DNA of 64,000 nucleotides from Phaeosaccion multiseriatum (taxonomy: Eukaryota > Ochrophyta, other classes): the NCBI GenBank assembly GCA_965112735.1, contig OZ218950.1:124001-188000 (forward strand). The letters are read 5' to 3'. Position 1 is the first letter of the stretch. Every line of letters begins with the position of its first letter. Both the position numbers and the translations under genes were made by a program. Positions 33,795 through 45,300 of the stretch are shown in pieces. The notes beneath the pieces were generated by a model, which saw only the letters and a list, made by a program, of their open reading frames with translations, did no database searches and had not been told where the DNA came from.

Positions 33795-36700
33795 GCAAGG
33801 CGGAGAGAAAGAGAGGAGAACAGAGTCAGTCAACAGCGAGCGAGCGAGGGGAGGGAGAAACCAGCGAAGACAAAAAGACAGACAGAAAGCGTATACGTGC
33901 GACAGCGAGCGGAACGAGCCTCTAAACCCAAGAGAGAGAGAGAAGAGAGAAGAGAGAAGAGAAGTATCTCTCTATCTCTCGATCTCTCGATCTCCCTATT
34001 ACTTACAGTTTGGCCTGAGCGCATGCATCCAACAGGGTCTTGTATGTCCTATCGTTGATGCGAATGTTGTTCTGCGCGATCTTACGGTGCAGGGCAATGG
34101 CCTGCTCGGGCCGTGACGCCAACACACACGTGTTCATGGCGGACGTCAGAGCGCGGCAGGACACGGGCAAGCGACGCCTGTGGGTGGGGATGGCAGTGGA
34201 TGGGATGGGATGGGATGGGATGGAAGGGGAGGGAAGAGGCAGCAGATGGCAGTGGAAGGAGGGGAGGGGGGGGGGGCGGCAGTGAGGCACGCGCACGACA
34301 CAGAGAACAAGGAAGGAAAGAAAGAAGGGAAGGGGACCAGCGAGGCGAGGGGCGGGAGGGGAGGGGAGGGGAGGAGTCGGACCAAGTCGGAACATGCACT
34401 CAATCCCTCCCTTCCCTCCCTGCCTCCCTCCCTCCCTCCCTCCCTCGCGTCTCTGTGCCCCTCTCTCGCTGCCCTGTCCGTCTGGGACGGTATCGCCTCC
34501 ATCCCTCCCTCCCTCCCTCCCTCCCTCCCTCCTGCCTCTTGGTCTGTCCCTCACCCCCAATCCACTGCCATCCTGCGCTGCTGCCGCTCACCTCTCCATC
34601 TCGGCGATGATGGCGACGGCTCTCTCCCACTCGAGCAGCCTCGCGCACGCCGTTAGAGCCCCGCTGCAGCTGTACGCGTCCCTGGCCACGCCTTGCAGTG
34701 GCATCTCGTCGAACAGCTGAGGATGACAGTGGATGGGGGAGGGGGATGGTAGTGGAGAGGGGGGGGGGGCGGAAATCTGGCATCAGACTACCGGCTGTGG
34801 GGTGTGAGTGAGGCGAGGGAGTCGAGCAAGTCTGTCCGTCTGTCATGCCTGCTCCACCATCCCAGCTTCAACTTGAGAGCTTCACCTTCAGCCCTCCCCC
34901 CCCCCCCGTCTGTCTCATTCTCTGTGCACTGCACGCATGCTCACGCACATGCCGCCAAATTGCTCTTCTATTTTGTCCATTCATTCAGTCATTCACTCTC
35001 TCACTCTCTCACCTCCAATGCTTGTGCGGGCATGTTGCTCCTCGTGAGGGCTGAGATGGCGCTGTTGTAGGAGAAGGAGGAGGGCTGAAGGCCCACCGTC
35101 TCCATCTCCCGGAACAAGTCCTGCGTAAGCATACGTGAGCATGCGTAAGCAACCCAACAGAAGCAGAGAGAACAGGCAAGAGACGGGGGGTAAGAGTTAG
35201 AAGGCACAGTCAAAGAGGGAGGCACCGGCAACGGGAAGACACACATACCATACCAACACACACAGAATTCTCGAGACAGGGGAGCAGGAGAAGGAGGGGG
35301 AGGAGGAAGCCAAGCCCCGCCCTGCCCTGCCCTATCCTGCCCTGCCCCAGTCTACTCACCAGTGCGAGCCTCCCTTCCTGGCTCCTGTCCCTCCCCAAGG
35401 CGGAGAGGCAGGCGTGGTAGGTGATGTGGTCGGGATGGCACCCCTCGGCCTCCGCCTCGCGCAGCAGAGAGAGCGCCTTGGCCCCCTTGCCGACAAGCTC
35501 ACACGCAGAAATTGCCGTGTTGTAGGAGATCTGTGGGATGGCAGCGGATGGGGGATGGGGGGCATTGACGCGATAGATAGAAAGGCGCATGTACGGACGG
35601 GCGTTGTGAGCTTGCTGCTTGTTGCATAGCCGAGAAGGGGAGCTTCCCTTACGTAAGAGGGCTTTCCCTCCCTTCCCTTTCTTGTGCATCTTTATGGGGC
35701 CCTCCTTCCCCCTCCACTCACGAGGTCCTCCTCGACCTTGAAAGCCTCCGTCCGCTGCCATCCCCCCTCCCTCAATCTACTGCCATCTCCACCTCCCCAT
35801 CGACTGCCACCCGCCCTGCCATCGACTGCCATCCCCCCCCCCCCCCATGGACGGTCGTCTCCTCACTCACCAGGTCCTTCTCAACCTTGAAGGCCCCCAT
35901 GGACTCAAACACGGTGAGCGTTTCGTCCCCCATGCGCGCATCGTTGCTGACCCCCATCAACGCGTTCATGCAGAAGCTGGCCACAGGCACAAGCACAACG
36001 GGAGGGTGGGGGGGAGGAGGAGGAGAGATGAGGAGGAGGGGGAGGAAGAGGAGGAGGAGGAGGAGGAGGAGGAGGAGGAGGGGGAGGAAGAGTGCCGGAA
36101 AAGGGAGGGCATGTAGACCACAGAGAGCCGCCAGAAATTCCCTCTGCCCACACCATATGCCTCCATCCACTCCACGCACGTACTCACGTGTCCGGCTTGA
36201 CACCCGCCTCCTGCATAACGGCAAGCACCTCCTTCGCCCTCGCCACGGAGTCCTTCCTGCCCGTCTTGCATGCGCTCACTAGCGACGCGTACGTCATGCC
36301 ATCTGGTGCCACCCCCGCCGCCAACATGTCCTGATAAAAGCCCATGGCGCGAGAGAAGGCCTCCGCCCTCATCTGCTCAATGCGGAAGGGGGTGCGTCCA
36401 TCCTGTTGTTGTTGTTGTTGCTGCTGTTGTTGTCTGCCGCTGTTGGCGCCGCCAGTACTGCTGCTGCCCCTGCTGCTGCCACCGTTGCGGCCTGAGTTTG
36501 AGCCTTTTGTTGTTGTGTAGGGAGACAAGAGGGATGATGCAACGGATGAGACGGACACCGGAAGTGATGTCTGCCTGCCTGTCGGCGTATCTATCTCCCT
36601 ATCTGCCTCTCTGTCTGTCTGTCTGTCTGTCTGTCTACTTATCTGCCTCCTATCTGCCTGCCTGCCTACCTGCCTGTCCGTCTCCTTCCAGCAACTTCAC

Positions 36701-38381
36701 ACACTACCTTCCTTACCTGGGGGGTGCTTCGCTCTCGCAAGACAGCCCGTGATGAGGGCATTGTAGCAGTGCACGTTGGGGGCTGAACAAGGGGGAGGGG
36801 CACATTCGGGTGCGAGGGATAGTGGTGAGGAAAGGGGCCAAGGCAACACCCGAAGGAGCAAGCGTCGCGCAATTCTCTCTCCCGCTCTGCTTCTCTCCCC
36901 CCCCCCCCTCCCCCTTTCTCCCCTCCCTCCTCTCTTGCCCCTCCCTCCCTCCCTCCCTCCCTCTCTCTCTCTCACCGATGCCCTCCGTCCTGAAGAGGTC
37001 CTCAATGAGGCTGTACTGCGATGCCTTGGCCATCTCCGACAGAATGGCCGTGAACGTAATGTCGTTGGGGGCAATGTCCATTACGCGCATCTGAACAGCA
37101 CATAACGGGGGTTAACGGTTAGGGGGGGGGGTGTTAGGCAGGCCTGTCCTCGTTGCCCTCACTGCCCTCTTCCTCCCTCCAGTCGTCCTCTTTCTAATCC
37201 ACAGCCTGCGGTGGTGTCTACCGTTTGCTCTCGCGCAGGAAACGCACCCTCACACCCTCACACCTCACCTGATGCAAGATTTGCGCCACCATGAACCATC
37301 TCCGCGCCTTGGCCGCAGCGTGGGCAATGTTGGTCATGCCCACCACGCTGGGGGGCATGCCGTGCCTGCAGGCCGTGTCAAGCACCCGCTGCAGCAGCGG
37401 CATGTCCAGGTGTCGGGCACAGGCGATGCCCATGCCGCTGAAGTGAGAGGGCGTGATGCGGGTGGGCTGTGAGAGAGCGGCGAGGACGGTCTCGCGCACC
37501 TGGGCAGAGTCAAGGTGCCACTTGGTGATGCCGCCGAGTCGCTCTTCGGGGTACGGGGGGGGTGAGGGTGGGGCAGCCGCAGGGTGCTGTATCACCAACT
37601 GCTGGTGCTGCAGGAGCTGCTGCTCCTGCACACCCTCCTTGCCGACCTGCTGTTGCTGCTGCGGCTGCTGCGGCTGTATCACCAACTGCGGCTGCTGCTG
37701 GTGCTGCCCTGAGGCGGGTCGAGCTCGCCTCTTGCAAGGCGTTGCAGGGCCTGTGGCTGCCGCCGCCACCGTTGCTGCAGCTGCTGCTGTTGCTGCTGAA
37801 AGCGACGATGGAGATGACGGCGACGACGATGACGATGACGAGGAGGGGGAACGTGAGGGGGACGGGGACAATGGGGTTGCCGCCGCTCCCTTCTCCTCGG
37901 CCAAGACTCCTTGCACCCGTTGCGGTGCGCGCATGGGCAAGGGTGCCGGTGTAGCTGCTGTGGCCGTGGTGGTGGTGTCTGCGACGCTGCCTCCCGCACT
38001 GGCTTGCATTCCCGTCTGCTGCTGCTCCTCCCGCCGCCGCCTCATCCCCGCTGACCTCGTGCCAACCCCTGGTAGTCGCCCTGCTGGCGCCCCGTCTACT
38101 GCTGCCACGGCTCTACAGCCGCAGCCAGGCACGCCCTCCCCTCCCCTACCACCCATGCTTCTACTGCTGCTGCTACGGCTACCAAAAGCGCTGCTCTTAC
38201 TGCAGGTAACCGGCTTGGGCTGCATGAAAGCTTCACATGCGACGTTCCCCGTCGCCAACAAAGTCAGAAGCCTCCATCCCTGCTGCTGCTGTGCACGACT
38301 GCTGCTACCACCGGCCGGTCCAGCTTTCCTCCTTCCCTTGCTGCATTTCATACTTCTCCCCCGCATAGCTCCTCTCTTCAC
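32397..38381 (-). CDS. Pentatricopeptide repeat (PPR) protein
   Basis: Organellar RNA-binding family. Exons on the minus strand: 37269-38381, 36976-37090, 36717-36782, 36188-36503, 35871-35976, 35360-35530, 35013-35120, 34592-34716, 34007-34177, 33632-33737, 33106-33213, 32397-32549. All phases agree and give 885 residues. PPR-type helices appear exon by exon: DITFTAILSEMAKASQYSLI, NVHCYNALITGCLARAK, GMTYASLVSACKTGRKDSVA, ISYNTAISACELVGKGAKAL, SFSYNSAISALTRSNMPAQA, AYSCSGALTACARLLEWERA, DRTYKTLLDACAQAK and SYTFDIAIDVCRAAGDEEK. The first ~300 residues are Ser/Gln/Ala-rich with a hydrophobic WRLLTLLATGNVACEAF, possibly a plastid leader. The C-terminus is a short charged, Gln-rich helix. A further 33-nt phase-0 exon at 35722-35754 is possible (896 residues). 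Confidence 0.9.
32782..33070. repeat. ~33-36 bp minisatellite in a PPR intron
   Basis: About eight units built from AGATACATACAAACAGACAG and GAGAGAGAAAGAAAG blocks fill half of the intron 32550-33105. Unit length varies with the GA run. Confidence 0.9.
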
Positions 38382-38693
38382 ACGGCCTCCAAGCCTCTAT
38401 ACTTGGTGCTCTTGTCCTTCAGGCCTCTGTGGATCACTGCCTCTCCTTCATTTCCAACCTCACGAGCGGCAATCCTCCTCCTGCTACTGCTGCAGCGTGC
38501 ACTTACTGTGCCACCACTGCCACCAAGAAGCAGGGCAAGAGATTGAGACGACAGAGAGAGAGAGAAGAGGAAGAGGCGCCAATGGATGGGGGGCAGGGCA
38601 AAATTCATGATAAAGTTGGACCCCCCGGGGTTGCCTCTGCATCTCCCTCCTCCTACAGCAATAAAGGAGAGAAGAGGGAGAGAGAGAGACAAG
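38382..38693. other. Divergent promoter region, PPR / ferredoxin
   Basis: 312 bp between the PPR start (-) and the ferredoxin start (+); both products look organelle-directed. No named motif recognised. Confidence 0.5.
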
Positions 38694-39781
38694 ATGGGGA
38701 TGCTTCATGCGACAAGAAGCAGCAGTAGCAGCCGCAGTAGTAGTAGAAGTAGCAGCAGCAACACCGGCAGATCTCCTGCTCCTCCTACTCTCTCTCTCTT
38801 GCTGCTAGTTGTACTTGCATTGGATTTGTGCAGTGTGCAGGCCTTCCTGCCGTCGGCAACAGTAGCGGGAGTGGGTGGTAGCAGCAAAAATAGGATCATC
38901 AGTAGCAGCAAGAGCAGCAGCAGCAGCAGCAGCAGACGGCGACCAAGAGAGAGTGGGGAGAGGTGTAGTAGCAGTAGGAGGACTTCGTCGCTCCAGTCCT
39001 CTCCCCACGAAGACGACGGGCTGGAGGAGCTGCCGGAGGTGCCAGCGTCCAAGGAGGACATGGACAAGAGCTTATCAAAAAGGTTCCTGCAGTTCTCGCC
39101 CAACAAGTGGAAGGGGCAGAAGCTCGAGCCGGGCTATGGAGGCGTGTGGCCGGGCAACCCCAACGCCAAGACATACAAGGTCAGGGGGGGGTGCGGTTGG
39201 TTGCCTGCCGGCCGGCGGCAGTGGTAGGCAATGCGGTGGGGATGGGCTGTGTCCATCTCTGGTAGCCAGGCTTCCCACCCTTGCCTTTTACCTTCCTACC
39301 AAAGCGAGGCCGATGAGGAATTTCATGTACCAAAGTCGTCTTGCTCCCCCTCTCTCTCGGACGGCACCTCACTCTCATCTCTTCCCCCCACCTTTCTCCT
39401 TCCCCCATCCTCAAGGTGACCGTAAAGAAGGACGGAGAAGTGGTGGAGACCATGGATGTGCCGCGCGACAGATACATTTTCTACGCCTTTGAGGACGCCG
39501 GGCAGCCCATCCCCTTCATCAACAAGCATCGCATGTGCAGGAACGGCTGCTGCACCACGTGCGCCGCCAGGGTCACAGAGGGGAAAGTCAAGATGGAGGC
39601 GGGCCTGGGCTTGCTCAGAGACCTCAAGAAGGAGGGATACACGCTGCTGTGCTGCTCTCTGCCACGCAGTGACATTACGGTGGAGCTGCAGGACGAGGAT
39701 GAGGTGTACAAGAAGCAATGGGGGGAGACCTTCGAGGGGGGGGGCGTGGAGTGGGGCGGCTTCCTGCCGGAGGACGACTAA
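38694..39781 (+). CDS. Plastid-targeted plant-type [2Fe-2S] ferredoxin-like protein
   Basis: Electron carrier fold. Exons 38694-39179 and 39416-39781 join in phase 0; 283 residues. The leader has a Ser/Arg-rich n-region, LLLLVVLALDLC and VQAF/LPS, again the ochrophyte plastid-import pattern. A ~90-residue acidic/Ser-rich linker follows. The 2Fe-2S domain starts near VTVKKDGEVVETMDV. Cluster ligands C203, C208 and C211 (MCRNGCCTTC) and C241 or C242 (LLCCSLP) have normal spacing, with extra cysteines next to two of them (C207 and one of 241/242). The acidic tail EVYKKQWGETFEG exceeds a photosynthetic ferredoxin. Partner unknown. Confidence 0.9.
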
Positions 39782-41012
39782 CTACGCCGAGGAGGAGGAG
39801 GAGGAGGAGGAGGAGGAGGAGGAGGACGTAGCCGAGGAGGAGGAGGAGGAGGACTTTAGCGAGGAGGGCCCTCACGCCCCTTTTGGGTGTAGGGCTTGGT
39901 CAAGAGGGCTTGGTCAAGAGGCCGCTTTCGGCACCGGTCATTCCTTTGCCAAGCAGAAGCAAGGGGGGGTTAGGCTTAGCCCCTCGTGCTCCGGGAGGTA
40001 GGCGACTGGAGGGAGATGTTGTTAGTTGTGACGTGACACATATGCTCACGGCACTCCAGATGCCCGTGCCTATGGCGGCCGTTACGCATGTATCGGCTAC
40101 TACGGCTCGATTGATGGATGGGTGTGGGGTGAGGGGTGAGCTCGCCCGGCGAGTCTGGCATTGGCGCCGTTGGACGCATCTGCTGGCTTGGAGCGGACGT
40201 GCTGTGACATGCTGTGTTCAAAATGTGAACCGTAGCCAGGTTCACGGCATGTACTGCTCCAACGAGCAGATGCGTATCAGCGGCGCTGATGCTGTGGACG
40301 TTCAGGCAGCAGCCTCGCCCACCCAAGTCCAAACTCGGAAACCTTGTCACTGACTTCCGTGAAGCGCTTCTGAGCTCTGACAGCTGCCAAGTTGTAGCTC
40401 GGGAGCATGTCGCACGGGATTCCCTGCAAGTGTTTGTGGGCTGTTAGGACTACATGTACGGGCCTGTGTACTGTACAGCCCGAGGTGGTGTGGTGTGGTG
40501 CGGCTGCGATGGCCTCTTGGGCGGACGGAAGTGAAGGGGATGGCAGTGGATGGAACGACATGTCTGGGAGAGTATCGCACACCGTGACAGTGGCGGTGCT
40601 GAGTCTTGGCAAGGCCTTTCAGTGTTTGTGCTAGAAGGAAGGAAGGAAGGAAGGAAGGAAGGAGGTGCGTCCGTGTTAGGTTTGACACACGTATTATACC
40701 TACCTACCTGGCTACCCACCTCATCTACCCAGCCTCCGTGGGACAACCCCCCCCCGCCCGGCCCGGCCTGGAGCTGCTAACGTTGGAAGAACGGAAGTAC
40801 ACGACGCACAGTCTGGGCTCTGCCTTGGACGTGAAACGGCACAACGCCGAGTGTGTTCTGTGTTTCTCCGACGGCAGCAGCTTGGGCCCGTTGGGAAAGC
40901 ATGCCAGCTGTTAGCTCTATAAAGTCTCTCTCTCTCTCTCTCGATGTGGCTCCATATTTGTGATTTAATTTAAGTTTTAGTATCTTACTTACAGAAGAGA
41001 TGTGTATGTCAC
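39782..41012. other. Intergenic between convergent genes
   Basis: A GAG tract begins just after the ferredoxin stop (about 39789-39852). A GGAA run lies at about 40633-40662. No gene-like frame seen; the region includes the 3' UTRs of both neighbours. Confidence 0.65.
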
Positions 41013-42268
41013 CTACCCCAGCATTTGGCTGCAGTGGGGGCACTGTATGTCTGCCGCTGACAAGCCTGTGGGCAGGAACAACACCTCCTGACACTTCAAG
41101 TTGCTACACCTCACAATTTTCGTGTGGTCCTCCTGCTTTTGACGGGCCAAAGCGGACTGCACATCGGCAGCGTCCGCCACGGCGCAGGCAGCCGCAGCAG
41201 CAGCAGTCACCGCATCTTCGCGCTCTCTCTCTCTTTCATCACTCCACCTCGTCGCTCTTTCATCACTCCACCTCGTCGCCTCACTCTCTCTCTCTCTTTC
41301 ATCACTCGTTTTTTTCCTCGTGGCCTCAATGGCCCCCCTCACTGCCGCGTCTTCGTCTTGGCGCGCTCTCTCCCTCTCCCTCTCACTCTCCCCCCTTCGT
41401 ATGGCCTCGCTCACTGCCTCCACCGCCGCTGCCTCCTCCGCCTGTTCCCTCGTGGCGTGAACCCTACTTGACACACTGCTTGACACACTGCTTGACTGCA
41501 ATTGCGTGGGGCTGGGCCTGTTTGGGGAGTTGAAGCCGCTCCATCGGAGGTCCGCTGCAGGGGATGCCAACAGGCGGTCTCCCACTGCTGCCGTATCACC
41601 AACTTCCCCTCCTCCTCCTCCTCCTCCAGCGCCAGCAGTCGAAGGCGGCCGCTGTTGCTGGAGCACCCCCTCAGGACTTCTCAAGAACCCCCCTGGGCCC
41701 CCAGTCAAGGCTTGACTACTGTGGGCGTCGTTGTGCCGTATCTGCCTTGCTTCCGAGGCGGGGAGGGGGGTGCGAAGGTGCCGATGCCCACGCTCACGCA
41801 CACGCACATTCAGCAGCGAAGCCAGCACACGTATCCGCCGTGCGCAGCGCGCCCCTTCCCATCCACTGCCATCCCCATCCCCTCCCCCTTGCCGATATGC
41901 CCGTCTGCAGAGCTCCAAGCAAGCCTCAAGTAAGAGACGCACGTGCCCTCCTCCTCCTCCTCCTCCTCCTCCTCCTCCTCCTCCTCCTCCTCCTCCTCCT
42001 TCTTCTTCTTCTTCTTCTTCTCCTCCTCCCTCCCCCTCGCCCCTCTCCTCCTCGCCCCCCTCGCTGCTGCCCGCCGCCAAGGTCCTCCCCAGCCCTCTTC
42101 GGACGGTATCTCTATCCCTCCGAGAGGCTCCCACCACACAGAGAACGCGTACAGCGGAGTCAGCGAGGGAGATGCCGATCGACTGCCATCGCTGGAGAGG
42201 AGCATCGCCGTTGTCTTCGCGTGCAAGTCCTGCCCTTCCTCCTCCTCCTCCTCCTCCTCCTCCTCCTC

Positions 42269-42306
<38 letters not shown>

Positions 42307-45300
42307 ATCTCTACTGCTCCAACTCCTGCTGCTTTGGCTAGCAAGTGCCCCACTGAGGCTAGCCCCCCGTCTCTCAGAAAAGCCTTCCTGCCCTCCCTTC
42401 CCTGCACCAGGCTCTCCATAATCGACAGCACAGCATAGGTGCCCTCAAAGGCTGAGGAGGAGCTTCCCGGAGGGGGAAGGAGGGCACCTTCTGCTGCGTT
42501 GTCCCAAATCCGAGCAAAGCAGTCCTGCAGCTGGCGAGAGAGAGCAGGAATGAGCCCCTGTGCAGGCGACAGAAGCGTCTCCAGAAGCACTCCTTGGCAG
42601 TTGGAATCCCCCGCCCCCCCTTCGTCGCCATCGATGTCATCGTCGTCAACACACCCCTCGGCGGCCCACAGCATGTGCTGCACACATGTCAGGGCGTAAA
42701 GTTGAAGCTCGCAGAAGGGGGCCTCCTGCTGTATCACCAACTGCTGCTGCTGTTTCCCTGTCAGAGTGGTCGCGGGAGTGCATAACACAAGCGCCAAGGC
42801 CTCCGCGATGAGGTGAATGACTTTCGCCCCTCCGTAGTCGCCATCTGTGGAGGCCATGCATGGCAGCGCCAGATAGCCGAGCAGCTCCACCCCTGCCCAC
42901 ACACAGCCCCTCTCCTCTTCGCTCAGCCTCACTATTGTATCACCAACTGCTGCTGCTGCTGATGATGATGATGATAATGATGAGCCCCGTAAGGCCGTGC
43001 GAAGAGCTCCGGAGGCCCTCTCGACGAGCCCGTGTAGACTCGCCACCCCTGCCTGCAGCTCGTCCAAAGAGGCAACAGCGGCCACCGTCTGCAGAGCCAG
43101 AGCCACCGTCTTCTGAAGAGCCGCCGCCCCACCGTTGTCCCTCCTCTCCAGCAGGGAGGGGGAGGGAGGCAGCAGGGCGACGACGCTCTCGAGTAGCCCC
43201 TCCTCCTTGGCCAAAGCGTGGAGCGAGCCGGAGGAGCGAGGAGAGGCCAGGGCTGCCAGAAGTGCCAGCACCATCACCACTTGGGGGCTGGCCGCTGCAT
43301 CACCAACTGCTCGTGTATCACCAGCTGCCGCTGTATTGCCAACTTTTGCTGCTGTATCACCAACTGCTGCTGCTGCTGTATCGTCAACAACTGCTGCTGT
43401 ATCGTCAACTTCCGCTGCTGTACCACCAACTTTTGCTGCCGTATCACCAACTGCTGCTGCTGCATCACCAACAGCTTCTGTATCACCAACTTGTGCTACG
43501 TCGTCGTCATCCTTTCCTCGTCTCTGGCCTCTCTGGCCCTGCTTCTCCTCCTCCACACGAGGGGGCCACTTGAGCAGCGCGTGCAGCGTCCGCAGCCCGC
43601 CGCCGGAGAGGATAGATGAAACGGCCCTTTCCGGCAGCACCGATACCAGGTTCTGGAGCAAGAGGAGGGCACAGAGGCAGCAGCCGCCTCCCCCCCCACC
43701 TCCCCTGCCGCCATCCCGCCGCGGAGCCCCTCCCTTCTCTGCTTGGCCATGCGGCTGGCAGTGCCTTGCCTCTGTGGTCTTGTCCTTGCTGTGTCTGTCC
43801 AGGAGCAGGAGCATCTGAGGCACCGCCCCACCTGCGGAGCAAACAGCAGCCAAGGCCAAGCAGTTGGTGATACAGGGACAAAGGCAGAGACAGGGACAGA
43901 GTGAGAGAGAGGGAGAGGAAGAAAGAGAGAGGGGGAAACAGAGAGAGAGAGAGAGAGAGAGAGAAACATGAGTAGAGCAGCACAGCAAGTGCAAAAACGT
44001 GAAGCGCAACCTCTCGGGCTTCGTTGGGATGGCACAACTCAGTCCCGTACACGCGGATTTACTGACTGACACCGATGACTTACTGACCCACTGACTCACT
44101 GACTCACTGACCTACTGACACCGACTCTGACAAAAAACACTGACCTTCGAACAGGCTCTCTGCGCAGGTGCTGTTCGTGCTCAGCCCCACCAGCAGCCCC
44201 AGCACCCCTCCCTCCTTGTCTCCGTCCTTCTCCCCCTCCTTTCCCTCCTTCTTCAGGGAGAGGGCTGACAGGGTTCTCAGCAGCTGCCCACTCACGCCCG
44301 CGACAAGTATACTCTCTCTTCCATCCAGAGGGTCGAGCCTGTCCACGTCCGGCCTGCTGTCGTCGTCTCCTTCCTCCTCTCCCTCCCCCGCCACGGCTGA
44401 GATGAGAGCGACGAGCAGCTCCATTGGCAGTGAAGAGGCGGGGGACGGATGGGAAGGGTGGGGAGGGGAAGTGGAAGGGGAAGTGGGAGGGGCCGAGCGG
44501 CGGCCACTCGGAGTGGCGAAAGTTGCCAACAGCTCAATCACTGCTCAAACAAGGAAGGCAGCAAAAGGGTGTCGTAGATGTGTTGAGGGAGAGCACCAGG
44601 ACAGAAGGAAGGAAGGAAGGGGGGAAGGGTATGGGAACAATTCACAGCAACAGAGCTACGTCAGTACTTGCTCACTCATTCACCTCCCTCCCTCCCTTCC
44701 TCCCTCCCTCCCTCCCTCCCTCCCTCCCTCCCTCCCTCCCTCCCTCCCTCCCTCCCTCCTTCACTCACTCACCGCACGTCCGTAGCCTGTTCTCCTGCAG
44801 CCTCAGTGCCAGTTTCCGTCCGCTGCCATCCCCGCACAGCTCGAGGAGCATTCCGCAGATCGTTCCTCGCACCTCCTCCACTTGCTGGTCCAATCCCTCT
44901 TCGCCCGCCCCCGTCCCTCCGGGGCCCAACGAAGCCCCTTCCCCACCTTTAGCCAAGGGGCCCGTCCCCACTCCTGTAGCCATGACCTTCACAAGGGCGG
45001 GCACCGTATCGCTCTCCCTTCTCAGCATGGCCTGCAGCCCCACACTCAAACTCAAACTGGAGGAGGTGGTGCTACTACTACACGTGTTGGTGGTTCGGCT
45101 GGAGCAGTCCAACAGGGCCCGCCAAGTGGCCAGCACGAGCGCGTTCTCCCTCAGAGTGGCGCGCATGTCGAAGGGTCTCGGAGGTAACTGCAGAAGCAAC
45201 TTGGCCAGCGCCGCCACACCCTCCTCCACCACGCCTACCTCCAACTCCTGCATCTCCTCCACTACCTCCCTCTCTCCTCCCCCCCATTCCCCTCCTCCTT

